Assembly (NCBI RefSeq): GCF_016862115.1
Contig: NZ_BOMI01000082.1
Span: 62,001 to 126,000 of the forward strand
DNA from: Paractinoplanes deccanensis
GTDB taxonomy: Bacteria > Actinomycetota > Actinomycetes > Mycobacteriales > Micromonosporaceae
Direction of reading: 5' to 3'
Length of the DNA stretch: 64,000 nt
Every line of letters begins with the position of its first letter. Positions within the stretch are counted from its first letter, which is position 1. The notes beneath the pieces were generated by a model, which saw only the letters and a program-made list of their open reading frames with translations, searched no databases and was not told where the DNA came from. Shown in pieces: positions 39,902 to 48,726 of the stretch. The position numbers and the translations under genes were made by a program.

Positions 39902-41889
39902 CTGGGGTACGGACGGCTCCGGCGCCGGTGAAGAGCCCGCCGGGGCCCGGCTCCCTCTCGAGGACACAGCGCCGGCTCGGCCGTGACTGGCGGCTGGCCG
40001 CGCTGTTCCTGACACCCACCGCCCTGCTGGTCGGTGCGCTCGTGCTCGTACCGATCATCAGGTCGATGGTCACCAGCACCACGGAGCGGCACGGCTCGGA
40101 GAGTGTGTTCGTCGGCCTGGACAACTACATCGCCCTGGCCGGCGACGACCAGTTCCGTACGGGCGTGGTGAACTCGTTCGTCTTCACCGCGTACGCCGAG
40201 GTCTTCAAGGTGGTGCTGGGGCTGGCGGCGGCCCTGCTGCTGCACCGCCTGCGCCGTGGGCGAGCCCTGATCACCGGGCTGCTGCTGATGCCGTGGGTGG
40301 TGCCGACGGTGGTGACCGCGTTCAGCTGGCGTTCGTTGCTCGACCCGATCTTCGGCAGCGTCAACGTCCTGCTCACCGACTCGGGGATCGGGCCGCTGCT
40401 GGCCTCGGCGCACCTGGTGGAGAGCTGGCCCGCGGGCTGGCTCTCCGACGCCTCGCTGGCCATGCCGTCGGTGATCCTGGTGAACGTGTGGAAGGGGGTG
40501 CCGTTCTTCACGGTCTGCTTCCTCGCCGGGCTCAAGGCCATCCCGGCGGACCAGTACGAGGCGGCGACCATCGACGGCGCCTCGGCGTGGCAGCGGTTCG
40601 CGCACGTGACCCTGCCCGGGCTGCGCCACGTGATCACGGTGACGGTGACCCTGTCGTCGATCTGGACGTTCAACAACTTCGACCTGATCTGGCTGCTGAC
40701 GCAGGGCGGCCCGGGCGACGTGACAGCGCCGTACGTGCTCGTCGCCTATTCGAAGGCGATCCTGCAACTCCAGTACGGTGCCGGGGCGGCGGTCACGCTG
40801 GTCATGCTGCCGGTCATCGCCGCGCTCGTGTTCTTCCTGGTCCGGACGTTGCGCGCGGACGCCGGGAACGAGCCGCCCCGATGGACCGGCCCGGTGCGCA
40901 CCGCGCTGCCCTGGGTGATCACCGCCGTCGTCGCCGGCCTGCTCGCCTGGGCGTCGCCGCAGATCTTCTGGAAGGCGGCGGTGGTCCTCGGCGTGATCCT
41001 GCTGATCGCGGCGGCCGTCGGCCGGCTCGCCTCGGGGCTGCGGGCCCACGGCGGCCGCCGCGCGTCGTCCCTGGTGTCGGGCCTGGGCTCCGGTCTCGCG
41101 CTGGCCGGGCTGCTGGCCTTCGTGCTGGGCCCGCTGTACTGGATCGCCGTCACGGCGTTCAAGTCGGAGGGTCAGGTCGTCACCCGTGAACACGACCTCT
41201 GGCCGACGCCGTGGACGTGGGAGCAGTTCGGCGCCCTGTTCACCAATCAGCCGTTCGGCCGCTGGTATCTGAACACCGTGCTGGTGTCCGCGGCGTCCAC
41301 AGTGGTGGCGCTGCTCTGTGCCGTGCTGGCCGGCTACGCGCTGGCCCGGCTGCGGTTCCGCGGCGCGCAGGGTTTCACGGTCACGGTGCTGCTCACGTAC
41401 GTGATGCCGGGTGCTCTGCTGTTCATCCCGCTCTACCAGCTGCTCATCGGCGTGCGGCTCACCGACTCGATGTGGTCGCTGGTGCTGACCTACCCGACGT
41501 TCACGCTGCCGTTCGCCACCTGGCTGCTGACCGGCTATTTCGCGTCGATCCCCATCGAGCTGGAGGAGGCCGCGCTGGTCGACGGCTGCACCCGCGTGCA
41601 GGCGTTCCGCCAGGTGGTGCTGCCGCTCGCCAAGCCGGGACTGCTGGCGGTCGCGCTCTTCACGCTGACCAATGCGTGGAACGAGTTCCTCTTCGCCTTC
41701 GTGTTCATCACGAAGGACGAGTACAAGACCCTCCCCGTGGGGATGCAGTCGATGATCGCCGGAGATGTCGTGCCGCAGGGGCAGCTCGCCGCGGCGTCGT
41801 TGCTGGTCAGCATCCCCGTGGTGGTCATGTACGCCTTCGGGCAGCGCTTCCTGACCGAGGGGCTCACCGCGGGGGCGGTGAAGGGCTGA
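39898..41889 (+). CDS. Fused two-domain sugar ABC permease (MalF-like plus MalG-like)
   Basis: A 663-residue single reading frame with two complete permease domains. The first (about 30-320) carries its cytoplasmic ATPase-contact loop at 221 (EAATIDGASAWQRF); the second (about 400-663) has its own at 556 (EEAALVDGCTRVQAF). They are joined by about 80 residues with two extra hydrophobic segments (VITAVVAGLLAWA; AAVVLGVILLIAAAVG). Usual operons encode these as two genes. The GTG start overlaps the binding-protein stop by 4 bases. No ATPase gene is adjacent, so a shared MsiK-like ATPase from elsewhere is presumed. Confidence 0.92.
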   Translation: MTGVRTAPAPVKSPPGPGSLSRTQRRLGRDWRLAALFLTPTALLVGALVLVPIIRSMVTSTTERHGSESVFVGLDNYIALAGDDQFRTGVVNSFVFTAYAEVFKVVLGLAAALLLHRLRRGRALITGLLLMPWVVPTVVTAFSWRSLLDPIFGSVNVLLTDSGIGPLLASAHLVESWPAGWLSDASLAMPSVILVNVWKGVPFFTVCFLAGLKAIPADQYEAATIDGASAWQRFAHVTLPGLRHVITVTVTLSSIWTFNNFDLIWLLTQGGPGDVTAPYVLVAYSKAILQLQYGAGAAVTLVMLPVIAALVFFLVRTLRADAGNEPPRWTGPVRTALPWVITAVVAGLLAWASPQIFWKAAVVLGVILLIAAAVGRLASGLRAHGGRRASSLVSGLGSGLALAGLLAFVLGPLYWIAVTAFKSEGQVVTREHDLWPTPWTWEQFGALFTNQPFGRWYLNTVLVSAASTVVALLCAVLAGYALARLRFRGAQGFTVTVLLTYVMPGALLFIPLYQLLIGVRLTDSMWSLVLTYPTFTLPFATWLLTGYFASIPIELEEAALVDGCTRVQAFRQVVLPLAKPGLLAVALFTLTNAWNEFLFAFVFITKDEYKTLPVGMQSMIAGDVVPQGQLAAASLLVSIPVVVMYAFGQRFLTEGLTAGAVKG

Positions 41890-43060
41890 GCCCGGGGCCG
41901 GTCCTGCGGGCACCGGCCCCGCGCGCCATCGGCCACCAGATCGCGTACTGGATCAGGGCCAGCGCCAGCGTGAACGGCAGCAGGGTCCACACACCCACGC
42001 CCTCGGCGATCGCGCCGGCCAGCCAGGGGAACGCCGCGCCGCCGACGACCGAGCCGGCGTTCATGATGCCGATCGCCGCGGGCACCAGGCGCGCGGTGGT
42101 GAGCCGGGGCGCCACGGCCATCGCGGTGGGGAAGACCGGGCCGAGGAAGAAGCCGAGCAGGACCAGACCCGCCGTGGCGGCGGCCTCGTGCGGCAGGAGC
42201 CAGGTCAGCGCCGCGACGACGGTGACGCCGAGGAGGCAGGTGTGCATCAGGCCGATCGCGGTGAGGCCGAGCCGGGTGACGATCGGGCTGAGGAGGAACC
42301 GGCCCGCGGTGAGCCCGAGCCAGTAGCCGCTGACCGCATAGCCGGCGAGCACCTCGGTCTGCCCCCGCTCGTCGACGAGGTAGCCGAACGCCCAGTTTCC
42401 CACACCGAGCTCCAGTCCGACGTAGACGGCGAGCAGCGCGGCACCGAGCAGCACACCCGGCTGCCGTACGGCGGAACGAGCCAGACCCTCCGGACGGCCC
42501 GCCGGGGCGGGCACCGGCCCAGTGCGGGGAAAGGCGATCAGGAAGCCGGCCGTGAGCGGGACGGTCGCCACGGCGAGCAGCAGCATGACCGTGGGCCAGG
42601 AGGCGACGGAGACCGTCCACGCGGCCAGCGGCGGTCCGAGCAGCGCCCCGACGCCGAAGAACCCGTGCAGCCGGTTGAGCCGCGTGGTCGCGCCGGGCAG
42701 GCCGGACAGGTGCACGTTGAGCACGGACTCCAGCACCCCGACCGCGCAGCCGAAGGCGACCTGGAGCGCGACGAACGCCATGAACGCCGGCCGCGTGGCC
42801 GCGTAGAGGGAGGCGAGCACGTACGCACAACCGCCCGCCACCAGCACGATCCGGGTGCCGAACCGGTCGATCAGGGCGCCGACGGTGAGCCCGGCCAGCA
42901 CGAACCCGGCCGAGCCGGCGAAGAAGGTGAGGCCCAGCGTCGTCCGGGAGACCGCGTAGTCGTCCATCTGCGCGGCCAGCAACACCCCTTTGACGCCGGC
43001 GTTCACACCGACGAGAACGAAGGCCGCGTACGCCAGCGCGACCGGCGCCCTGCTGCTCAT
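41864..43060 (-). CDS. MFS transporter
   Basis: A 398-residue protein with about 12 hydrophobic segments and MFS loop signatures (GALIDRFGTRIVLVAGGCAY between helices 2 and 3; FLIAFPRTGPV before the central loop). It resembles FucP/sugar-type or drug:H+ MFS members, and the substrate is unknown. It converges on the ABC permease gene with a 26-base overlap of the coding ends. TAACTT 7 bases before the ATG marks a leaderless promoter within the inverted repeat at 43066. Confidence 0.88.
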   Translation of the reverse strand: MSSRAPVALAYAAFVLVGVNAGVKGVLLAAQMDDYAVSRTTLGLTFFAGSAGFVLAGLTVGALIDRFGTRIVLVAGGCAYVLASLYAATRPAFMAFVALQVAFGCAVGVLESVLNVHLSGLPGATTRLNRLHGFFGVGALLGPPLAAWTVSVASWPTVMLLLAVATVPLTAGFLIAFPRTGPVPAPAGRPEGLARSAVRQPGVLLGAALLAVYVGLELGVGNWAFGYLVDERGQTEVLAGYAVSGYWLGLTAGRFLLSPIVTRLGLTAIGLMHTCLLGVTVVAALTWLLPHEAAATAGLVLLGFFLGPVFPTAMAVAPRLTTARLVPAAIGIMNAGSVVGGAAFPWLAGAIAEGVGVWTLLPFTLALALIQYAIWWPMARGAGARRTGPGLSPSPPPR

Positions 43061-43065
43061 GCGCC

Positions 43066-43094
43066 GAAAGTTACCGGAAACTCTCGGAACTTTC
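43066..43094. promoter_or_regulatory. Inverted repeat covering the divergent MFS / kinase-family promoters
   Basis: GAAAGTT (43066-43072) and AACTTTC (43088-43094) are exact inverted arms 15 bases apart. The left arm overlaps the MFS -10 (TAACTT on the minus strand, 43068-43073) and the right arm lies just upstream of the -10 TAGAAT (43110-43115) of the gene at 43123. Confidence 0.45.
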
Positions 43095-43109
43095 TGCCCC
43101 GCCGCCGCT

Positions 43110-43115
43110 TAGAAT
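43110..43115 (+). promoter_or_regulatory. -10 hexamer for fructosamine-kinase-family gene
   Basis: TAGAAT followed by 7 bases and ATG 43123. Confidence 0.5.
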
Positions 43116-43122
43116 CGCTGCC

Positions 43123-44004
43123 ATGCCGCGCTTTCCGCCTCCAAAACTTCCGAGCCTGGACAACTTCGGGATCCACGACGTCGTCGCCGTGGAGCGGGTG
43201 ACCGGCGGGCTCGCCGCGCTCGCCGGCATAGCGACCCGCCGCGACGCCCCACCGCTGTTCGTCAAGGCGTTCGGCGACCTTCCCGAGGACGGCGTCTTCG
43301 CCGCCGAGGCCGAAGGGCTGGCCGCCCTGCGCGCGGGCGGCATGGCGACCCCCGACGTGATCCTGGCCGGCCGGGAGGTGCTCCTGTTGTCGGTGCTGGA
43401 GCCGAGACCGCGCACCGAGACCTTCTGGGAACGGTTCGCCCACGAGCTCGCCCACCTGCACACGAGCACGGTCCACCAGCGCTTCGGATGGCACCGCGAC
43501 AACTGGCTCGGCCGCCGGCGGCAGGTCAACACCTGGAACGACGACGGCTTCGCCTTCTTCGCCGAGCATCGGCTGCTGCGATGGCTGGGCGAGCCCCGCG
43601 TCGAGGCCGCGCTCGACGCCGGCGACCGTGCCGCGCTGGAACGCCTGTGTCACCGGCTGCCCGAGCTGCTGCCGGACCGGCCGGCCTGCCTGACCCACGG
43701 CGACCTGTGGGCGCAGAACCTGATGGCCACCTCGGACGGCGAGCCCGCGCTGATCGACCCGGCCGTGTCGTACATGTGGGCCGAAGTGGACCTCGCCCAT
43801 CTGTGGACCACCGCGCCGCCGCCCGAGGCGCACCGGTTCTTCGCCGCCTACGCGGAGCTGACCGCTCTCGACGGCGACTGGCGGAATCGGATGCCGATCA
43901 TCCAGCTGCGGCAGCATCTGGCCGTGCTGGCCCAGTTCGACGACGACTGGGGCGCGGGGCAGCTGATCCGCGCGACCCTCGCCCCGTTTCGGGCATCGGC
44001 GTGA
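43123..44004 (+). CDS. Fructosamine kinase-family protein
   Basis: A 293-residue protein with the fructosamine-3-kinase / aminoglycoside phosphotransferase-like fold: G-G-L near residue 28, K48 (PLFVKAFGD), E61 helix (FAAEAEGLAALR), catalytic loop THGDLWAQNLM and metal-binding D in ALIDPAVSYMWAEVDLA. The W-x-x-NWLG segment (RFGWHRDNWLGRR) is characteristic of the bacterial fructosamine kinases. It would repair glycated amines by phosphorylation; some members phosphorylate ribulosamines. Confidence 0.9.
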   Translation: MPRFPPPKLPSLDNFGIHDVVAVERVTGGLAALAGIATRRDAPPLFVKAFGDLPEDGVFAAEAEGLAALRAGGMATPDVILAGREVLLLSVLEPRPRTETFWERFAHELAHLHTSTVHQRFGWHRDNWLGRRRQVNTWNDDGFAFFAEHRLLRWLGEPRVEAALDAGDRAALERLCHRLPELLPDRPACLTHGDLWAQNLMATSDGEPALIDPAVSYMWAEVDLAHLWTTAPPPEAHRFFAAYAELTALDGDWRNRMPIIQLRQHLAVLAQFDDDWGAGQLIRATLAPFRASA

Positions 44005-44068
44005 ACGACACTCGGACATTGATGTGTAACAATGCGTAGCGTCGGCACGGCCAGAACCGGGGGCTTGG

Positions 44069-45871
44069 GTGAGCGGAACAGGAACCACCGCGGCCGTCCG
44101 CGGCGAGCAGGCCGACGGCGGCAACGCTGAGGAGTCCCCGGCGTCGCCGGGCGTGCTGAGACGGTGGTGGGCGCGCCGGGAATGGTTCCTGGTGATCCTC
44201 GGCGGGCTGGCGCTCGCCGTGACGCTGACCTGGCCGACGCTGCGCGACCCGCGGCACACGGTGCCCGGCGACATCGGCGACCCGTCCCTGTTCGCCTGGC
44301 AGATCGCCTGGGGCGGGCACGTGCTGCCGCGCGATCCCGCACACCTGTGGGACTCGAACACGTTCTATCCCGACCCGCACTCGCTGGCCTTCACCGACAC
44401 CGTGCTCGGCTACGCGCCGCTCGGCATGATCGGTTCCGGCATGGACGCGGCCGTCCTGCGATACAACATCCTGTACGTCCTGCTGCACGCGCTCGCCTTC
44501 GTCGGGGCGTACGCCCTGACCCGCCAGCTGGGCGCCCATCCGCTCGGCGCGACGGTGGCCGGCGTCGCGTGGGCGTTCGCGCCGTGGCGGCTCGCCCACG
44601 CGGGGCACCTGAACGTCCTCTCCACCGGCGGGATCGCGCTGAGCCTCGCCATGATCGCTCGCGGCCACGGTTGGTCGTTGCGCGCCGGCCACCGCCCCGA
44701 ACGGCACAGCCCGTGGTGGGCGCTGGCCGGCTGGCTGGTCGGCGCGTGGCAGATCACCCTCGGGCTCGCCATCGGGCTCGTCTTCGCGTACGTGATGATC
44801 GCCGTCTGTCTGGTGGTCGCCGTGTGGATCGGCTGGACCCGGTGGCGGCGCGGCCGGTTCCCGCTCGGCCGGCGGTTGCTGGCCGCGGACCTGATCGGCG
44901 GGCTCTGCTTCGCCGCCGCCACCGCGTACATGGGACTCGCCTTCGCCCGCGTCGTCCAGCTCCACCCCCAGGCCGACCGGGCGCTGAGCTGGACCGAGAT
45001 GTACTCGCCCCCCTGGCGCGGCTTCTTCGTCGCGCCCGAGGCGTCCTGGCTGTGGGGCGCCCGGCACGCCGGGGCGCGCGCCGACCTGCCGTGGCCGCCG
45101 GAGATGGCGCTGCTCCCCGGCGTGGCCCTGATCGCGCTGGCCGCGATGGGCACGTTCGTCTCGGTCTTCCGGGTGCGCCACCGGGTCCTGCTGGCCCTCG
45201 GCACCCTCGTGGCGGTGCTCCTGGCGCTGGGCGCGACCCTGCCCTGGAACGGCGACCCGGGCTACCTGACCCTCTCCCGGCTCCTGCCCGGCTGGGCGGC
45301 GCTGCGCACACCCGGGCGGATGACGGTGTGGACCTCGCTGCTGCTGGCGATCCTGGCCGCGGGCGCGGTCAGCGCGTTCGTGGTCCAGGCGCGGACCGCG
45401 GCGCCCTGGCGGCCGGGGCTCCTGGCCCGTGGCAAGTTCGTCGCGGCCCGGCTCGCCCTGCTGATCCCGCTCGCGCTGGTCGTCCTCGAAGGCGTCAACC
45501 GGACCTCGCACCCCGAGGTGCTGCCCTATCCGGCCGCGATGAGAGCCGCGCCGGAACCGGTCCTGGTCCTGCCCAGCGGCGGCAGCCTCGAGATGTCCAT
45601 CATGCTGTGGACCACGAACGGGTTCCCGCGCGTCCCCAACGGCCTGATCACGTTCAACCCCACCGGCCAGGAGCGGATCCGCGCGATCAGCACCACCTTC
45701 CCGGACACGGCGAGCATCGCGTCGCTGCGGGCCGAAGGCATCAGATCGGTCGTCGTCCTGCCCGAGTGGCTGGGCGGCACCCCGTGGGAGGGCCTGCCCA
45801 ACCGCCCGATCGACGGCCTCGGCATCACCCGCGAGCAGATCGGCGGCACCATCCTCTACCGGCTCGGCTGA
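44069..45871 (+). CDS. Polytopic membrane protein, GT-C glycosyltransferase-like
   Basis: A 600-residue membrane protein with about 10-12 hydrophobic segments. An acidic pair after the first helix (PGDIGDPSLFAWQIAWG) and HLWDSNTFYPDPHSLAF in the first large loop resemble lipid-phosphosugar-dependent GT-C transferases, in which a D/E in the first outer loop is catalytic. The last 130 residues are soluble (PVLVLPSGGSLEMSIMLWTT). The acceptor is unknown. GTG 44069 is the start. Its 3' end overlaps the convergent quinone oxidoreductase gene by 16 bases. Confidence 0.72.
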   Translation: MSGTGTTAAVRGEQADGGNAEESPASPGVLRRWWARREWFLVILGGLALAVTLTWPTLRDPRHTVPGDIGDPSLFAWQIAWGGHVLPRDPAHLWDSNTFYPDPHSLAFTDTVLGYAPLGMIGSGMDAAVLRYNILYVLLHALAFVGAYALTRQLGAHPLGATVAGVAWAFAPWRLAHAGHLNVLSTGGIALSLAMIARGHGWSLRAGHRPERHSPWWALAGWLVGAWQITLGLAIGLVFAYVMIAVCLVVAVWIGWTRWRRGRFPLGRRLLAADLIGGLCFAAATAYMGLAFARVVQLHPQADRALSWTEMYSPPWRGFFVAPEASWLWGARHAGARADLPWPPEMALLPGVALIALAAMGTFVSVFRVRHRVLLALGTLVAVLLALGATLPWNGDPGYLTLSRLLPGWAALRTPGRMTVWTSLLLAILAAGAVSAFVVQARTAAPWRPGLLARGKFVAARLALLIPLALVVLEGVNRTSHPEVLPYPAAMRAAPEPVLVLPSGGSLEMSIMLWTTNGFPRVPNGLITFNPTGQERIRAISTTFPDTASIASLRAEGIRSVVVLPEWLGGTPWEGLPNRPIDGLGITREQIGGTILYRLG

Positions 45872-46785
45872 CGCTCCTCCTCGTCCACGACCTTGATGAT
45901 GGTCTTGCCGGGGGCGCGGCGGGGACCGGTGAACGCGGCCGCCGCCTCGGCGAGCGGGAGCACCGCGCCGACGAGGGGCTTCAGGGTTCCGGCACGGACG
46001 CGGCCGGCCAGGTCGGCCAGGCGGGCGCGGTCGGGCTCGACGATGAAGAAGACGGCTCGTCCCCGCTCGGGCCGGACCTGCGGCGGCTCGGCGATGCTGA
46101 CGAGCGTGCCGCCCGGGCGCACCAGGTCCGCCGATTGCCTCAGGGTGTCGCCGCCGACCACGTCGAGCACCACGTCCACCTCGCCGGCCCGGCGGAAGTC
46201 GTCGACGAAGGCGTGCGCGCCGAGGCTCAGCACGGTGTCGCGGCCGGCGGGACGGCCGGTGCCGATCACATAGGCGCCCGCCTCGCGGGCCAGCTGGACG
46301 GCGATCGAGCCGACGCCGCCCGCGGCGCCGTGGATCAGGACCGACTGGCCGGTGGTCAGGCGGGCGTGGTCGAACAGGGCCTGCCACGCGGTCAGGCCCG
46401 AGATGGGCAGCGCGGCGGCCACCGTGTGGTCGATGTCGGCCGCGAGGGGTGCCAGGTTGCGGGCCTCGACCGCGGTGTACTCGGCGAGGGTGCCGTTGCG
46501 GGCCCAGTCGGTCAGGCCGAAGACCCGCTGCCCCACGGTGAGGCCGGTGCTGCCGGGGCCGAGCTCGGCCACGGTGCCGGACAGCTCGTGGCCGGGGATG
46601 ACGGGCGTGCGGTCGCGGCCGGCCCGGTCGGTCCAGGTCGCCGGCCAGTCGAGCTCCCCGGGGGTGAAGCCCGCGGCGTGGACGCGGACGATGACGTCGT
46701 TCTCCGCGGCGTACGGCTGAGGCATGTCGGCCAGGGTGAGGCCGTCCACGCCCGCGTCGCGGCTCTGCACGGTGATGGCGCGCAT
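45856..46785 (-). CDS. Zinc-independent quinone oxidoreductase-like MDR protein
   Basis: A 309-residue medium-chain dehydrogenase/reductase: N-terminal GroES-like part (GFTPGELDWPATWTDRAGRD; VIPGHELSGTVAELGPG) and Rossmann part with SVLIHGAAGGVGSIAVQLAR. The cysteines of zinc-dependent alcohol dehydrogenases are absent. It probably reduces quinones or enones with NADPH. AAAGGA 8 bases before the ATG is a good ribosome site. It lies directly downstream of an HD-domain remnant. Confidence 0.9.
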   Translation of the reverse strand: MRAITVQSRDAGVDGLTLADMPQPYAAENDVIVRVHAAGFTPGELDWPATWTDRAGRDRTPVIPGHELSGTVAELGPGSTGLTVGQRVFGLTDWARNGTLAEYTAVEARNLAPLAADIDHTVAAALPISGLTAWQALFDHARLTTGQSVLIHGAAGGVGSIAVQLAREAGAYVIGTGRPAGRDTVLSLGAHAFVDDFRRAGEVDVVLDVVGGDTLRQSADLVRPGGTLVSIAEPPQVRPERGRAVFFIVEPDRARLADLAGRVRAGTLKPLVGAVLPLAEAAAAFTGPRRAPGKTIIKVVDEEERQPSR

Positions 46786-47161
46786 CGAAGGGTCCTTTCA
46801 GTTCGGCCAGAAACTCGTTCTTGAAGTCGCCCCGGGGGTGCGCGGCGACGATCTCGTCCAGCCGGTCCCGCGGCAGGTCGCCGAGGCCGAAGCCGACGAC
46901 GTCGGTCAGCACGCCGAGGTGGGTGGCCGCGATCTCCGGCGCCATCCGGCCCGGGATCCCCGGCGTGGTGTGCAGCGCGATCGCCGTCCAGACCGTGTCG
47001 GCGGCGGGCCGGGGGAAGCCGCGCTCCTCGAGGAACCGCCGCGCGTGGTCGGCGCCGTCCACCTCGAAGCGCTGCTCCTCGTCCGAGAAAGGCGCCAGGA
47101 GGCCGCTGTCGTGGAACATGGCCGCCAGGTGGATCGTCAACCCTGCGATGACTTCGGGCAT
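46786..47161 (-). pseudogene. HD-domain protein remnant, truncated at both ends
   Basis: The frame from ATG 47161 encodes HLAAMFHDSGLLAPFSDEEQ, RFEVDGADHARRFLEERG and TVWTAIALHTTPGIPG, the middle of a family of HD-domain phosphohydrolases. The first metal-binding His helix, normally 25-35 residues before the F-H-D motif, is not encoded upstream. At the other end the frame passes FKNEFLAELK and runs without a stop into the start of the oxidoreductase gene. Both ends therefore look lost, and the new gene appears inserted against it. It could also be a short expressed variant. Confidence 0.55.
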
Positions 47162-47241
47162 GGCTTCATGCTGCGCGCCGGTGCGCGTGCGGCGCCGCCC
47201 CGGTCCGGCCAGGAACCACCCGAATCGGGACAGCCGTGTGC

Positions 47242-47247
47242 TACCAA
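47242..47247 (+). promoter_or_regulatory. -10 hexamer for GlxA-type regulator
   Basis: TACCAA, 6 bases before GTG 47254. The match is imperfect (last base A). Confidence 0.35.
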
Positions 47248-47253
47248 TGGACG

Positions 47254-48255
47254 GTGTCCGTACCCCATCGGGTCGCGATCCTCGTCTACGACGGCGTGAC
47301 CCTGCTGGACGTCGCCGGCCCGGCCGAGGTGTTCAAGGAGGCCAACCGATTCGGCGCCGACTACCGGATCACGCTGGTGTCGCCGGGCGGTGCGGACGTC
47401 ACGTCGAACCTCGGCGTACGCGTCGCGGTCGACGGCGCCGTCTCCGCGGAACCGGCGATCGGCACATTCCTGGTGCCCGGCTCCGACCGCTATCCGCGCG
47501 CCCGGGTGCCCGGTGAGCTGGCGGACGCCGCACGGAGGCCCGCCGCCGCGGCCGGCCGGGTCGCGTCGGTCTGCACCGGGGCTTTCGTGCTGGCCGCCGC
47601 CGGGCTGCTCGACGGCAAGCGGGCGACCACCCACTGGAAGGTCACGCACGAGCTCGCCACCCGGTGCCCGGCGTGCCGCGTCGAACCCGACGCGATCTAC
47701 GTCCGGGACGGCAGCACGTACACGTCGGCGGGGGTGACGGCGGGCATCGACCTGTCGCTGGCGCTGGTCGAGGAGGACCACGGGCCGGCCCTGGCCCGGG
47801 ACGTGGCGCGCTCGCTGGTGGTGTACATGCAGCGTGCGGGCGGCCAGTCCCAGTTCTCGGCGCCGCTGCAGGGTCCACCGCCCCGCTCGCCGGCCCTGCG
47901 CCGGATCACCGACCTGGTCACCGGCGACCCGCGTGCGGACCACTCGCTGGCCGCGCTCGCCGGGCACCTCAACATGAGCACCCGGCATCTCACCCGGCTC
48001 TTCCGCGACGAGCTGTCCACGACGCCGGCCCGCTACGTCGAGAACATCCGCTTCGACATGGCGCGTGCCCTGCTCGATCAGGGCCACAACGCCACCCAGG
48101 CGGCGGCACAGGCCGGATTTCCCAGCTACGAGAGCCTGCGCCGGGTCTTCACCCGCAAGCTGTCCCTCAGCCCTGCCGCGTACCAGCGCCGGTTCGGCAC
48201 CACCCGGCGCCATCAATCAGTTTCGGAGAAGCCGGCGCCGGAGCGATTTCTATAG
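47254..48255 (+). CDS. GlxA-family AraC-type regulator (DJ-1/PfpI fused to HTH)
   Basis: A 333-residue protein. Residues 1-180 form a DJ-1/PfpI-like domain (RVAILVYDGVTLLDVAGPAE) with the nucleophile-elbow-like Cys in VASVCTGAFVLAAAGLLDG; residues about 215-320 are an AraC HTH pair (SLAALAGHLNMSTRHLTRLF; TPARYVENIRFDMARALL; FPSYESLRRVFTRKLSLSPA). Members sense small metabolites through the DJ-1 domain. GTG 47254 is preferred to GTG 47236 because the fold begins there and a -10-like hexamer precedes it. The neighbouring VOC gene 41 bp downstream may be a target. Confidence 0.9.
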   Translation: MSVPHRVAILVYDGVTLLDVAGPAEVFKEANRFGADYRITLVSPGGADVTSNLGVRVAVDGAVSAEPAIGTFLVPGSDRYPRARVPGELADAARRPAAAAGRVASVCTGAFVLAAAGLLDGKRATTHWKVTHELATRCPACRVEPDAIYVRDGSTYTSAGVTAGIDLSLALVEEDHGPALARDVARSLVVYMQRAGGQSQFSAPLQGPPPRSPALRRITDLVTGDPRADHSLAALAGHLNMSTRHLTRLFRDELSTTPARYVENIRFDMARALLDQGHNATQAAAQAGFPSYESLRRVFTRKLSLSPAAYQRRFGTTRRHQSVSEKPAPERFL

Positions 48256-48296
48256 CCTGACGACGTTCCCAATCCCACGGCAGAGGAGAACGCGCG

Positions 48297-48719
48297 ATGA
48301 TCACCAAGCTGAACGTCACGTCGATCTACGTCCACGACAAGGACGAAGCGCTCAAGTTCTACGTCGACATGCTGGGGCTCGAGAAGGGCAACGACGTCCA
48401 GCAGGGCGACTACCGCTGGCTGACCGTGCGCGTGCCCGGCGCCGACGGCACCGAGATCTCGCTGGAGCAGCCGGGCCCACCGCTGCACGACGAGGCGACG
48501 GCCGAGCAGCTCCGCGAGCTGATCGCCAAGGGCGCCCTGAACGGCATCGTCCTCAACTCCGACGACGTGCGGGGGCTGTACGAGAGCCTCAAGGCGCAGG
48601 GCTTCAGCGACTTCACCCAGGAGCCGACCGCCCACTTCTACGGCACCGACATGGGCCTGCGCGACCCGTCCGGCAACGCGGTCCGCATCCTCCAGCAGGG
48701 CCAGGAGCAGAACGCCTGA
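48297..48719 (+). CDS. VOC (glyoxalase/bleomycin-resistance) family protein
   Basis: A 140-residue protein with two beta-alpha-beta-beta-beta repeats: VTSIYVHDKDEALKFYVDML in the first and GIVLNSDDVRGLYESLKAQG in the second, ending LRDPSGNAVRILQ. Metal ligands are not the full glyoxalase I set, so isomerase, dioxygenase or binding functions are all possible. AGAGGAG 10 bases before the ATG serves as ribosome site. Confidence 0.88.
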   Translation: MITKLNVTSIYVHDKDEALKFYVDMLGLEKGNDVQQGDYRWLTVRVPGADGTEISLEQPGPPLHDEATAEQLRELIAKGALNGIVLNSDDVRGLYESLKAQGFSDFTQEPTAHFYGTDMGLRDPSGNAVRILQQGQEQNA

Positions 48720-48726
48720 GCGGCGG

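Noticed and set aside
43898..47161. A very long open frame on the minus strand opposite the polytopic membrane protein gene
   Set aside because: Only its first 125 residues look like protein (HD remnant); the rest is R/G/P/H-rich noise antisense to genes with clear domains, an effect of high GC.
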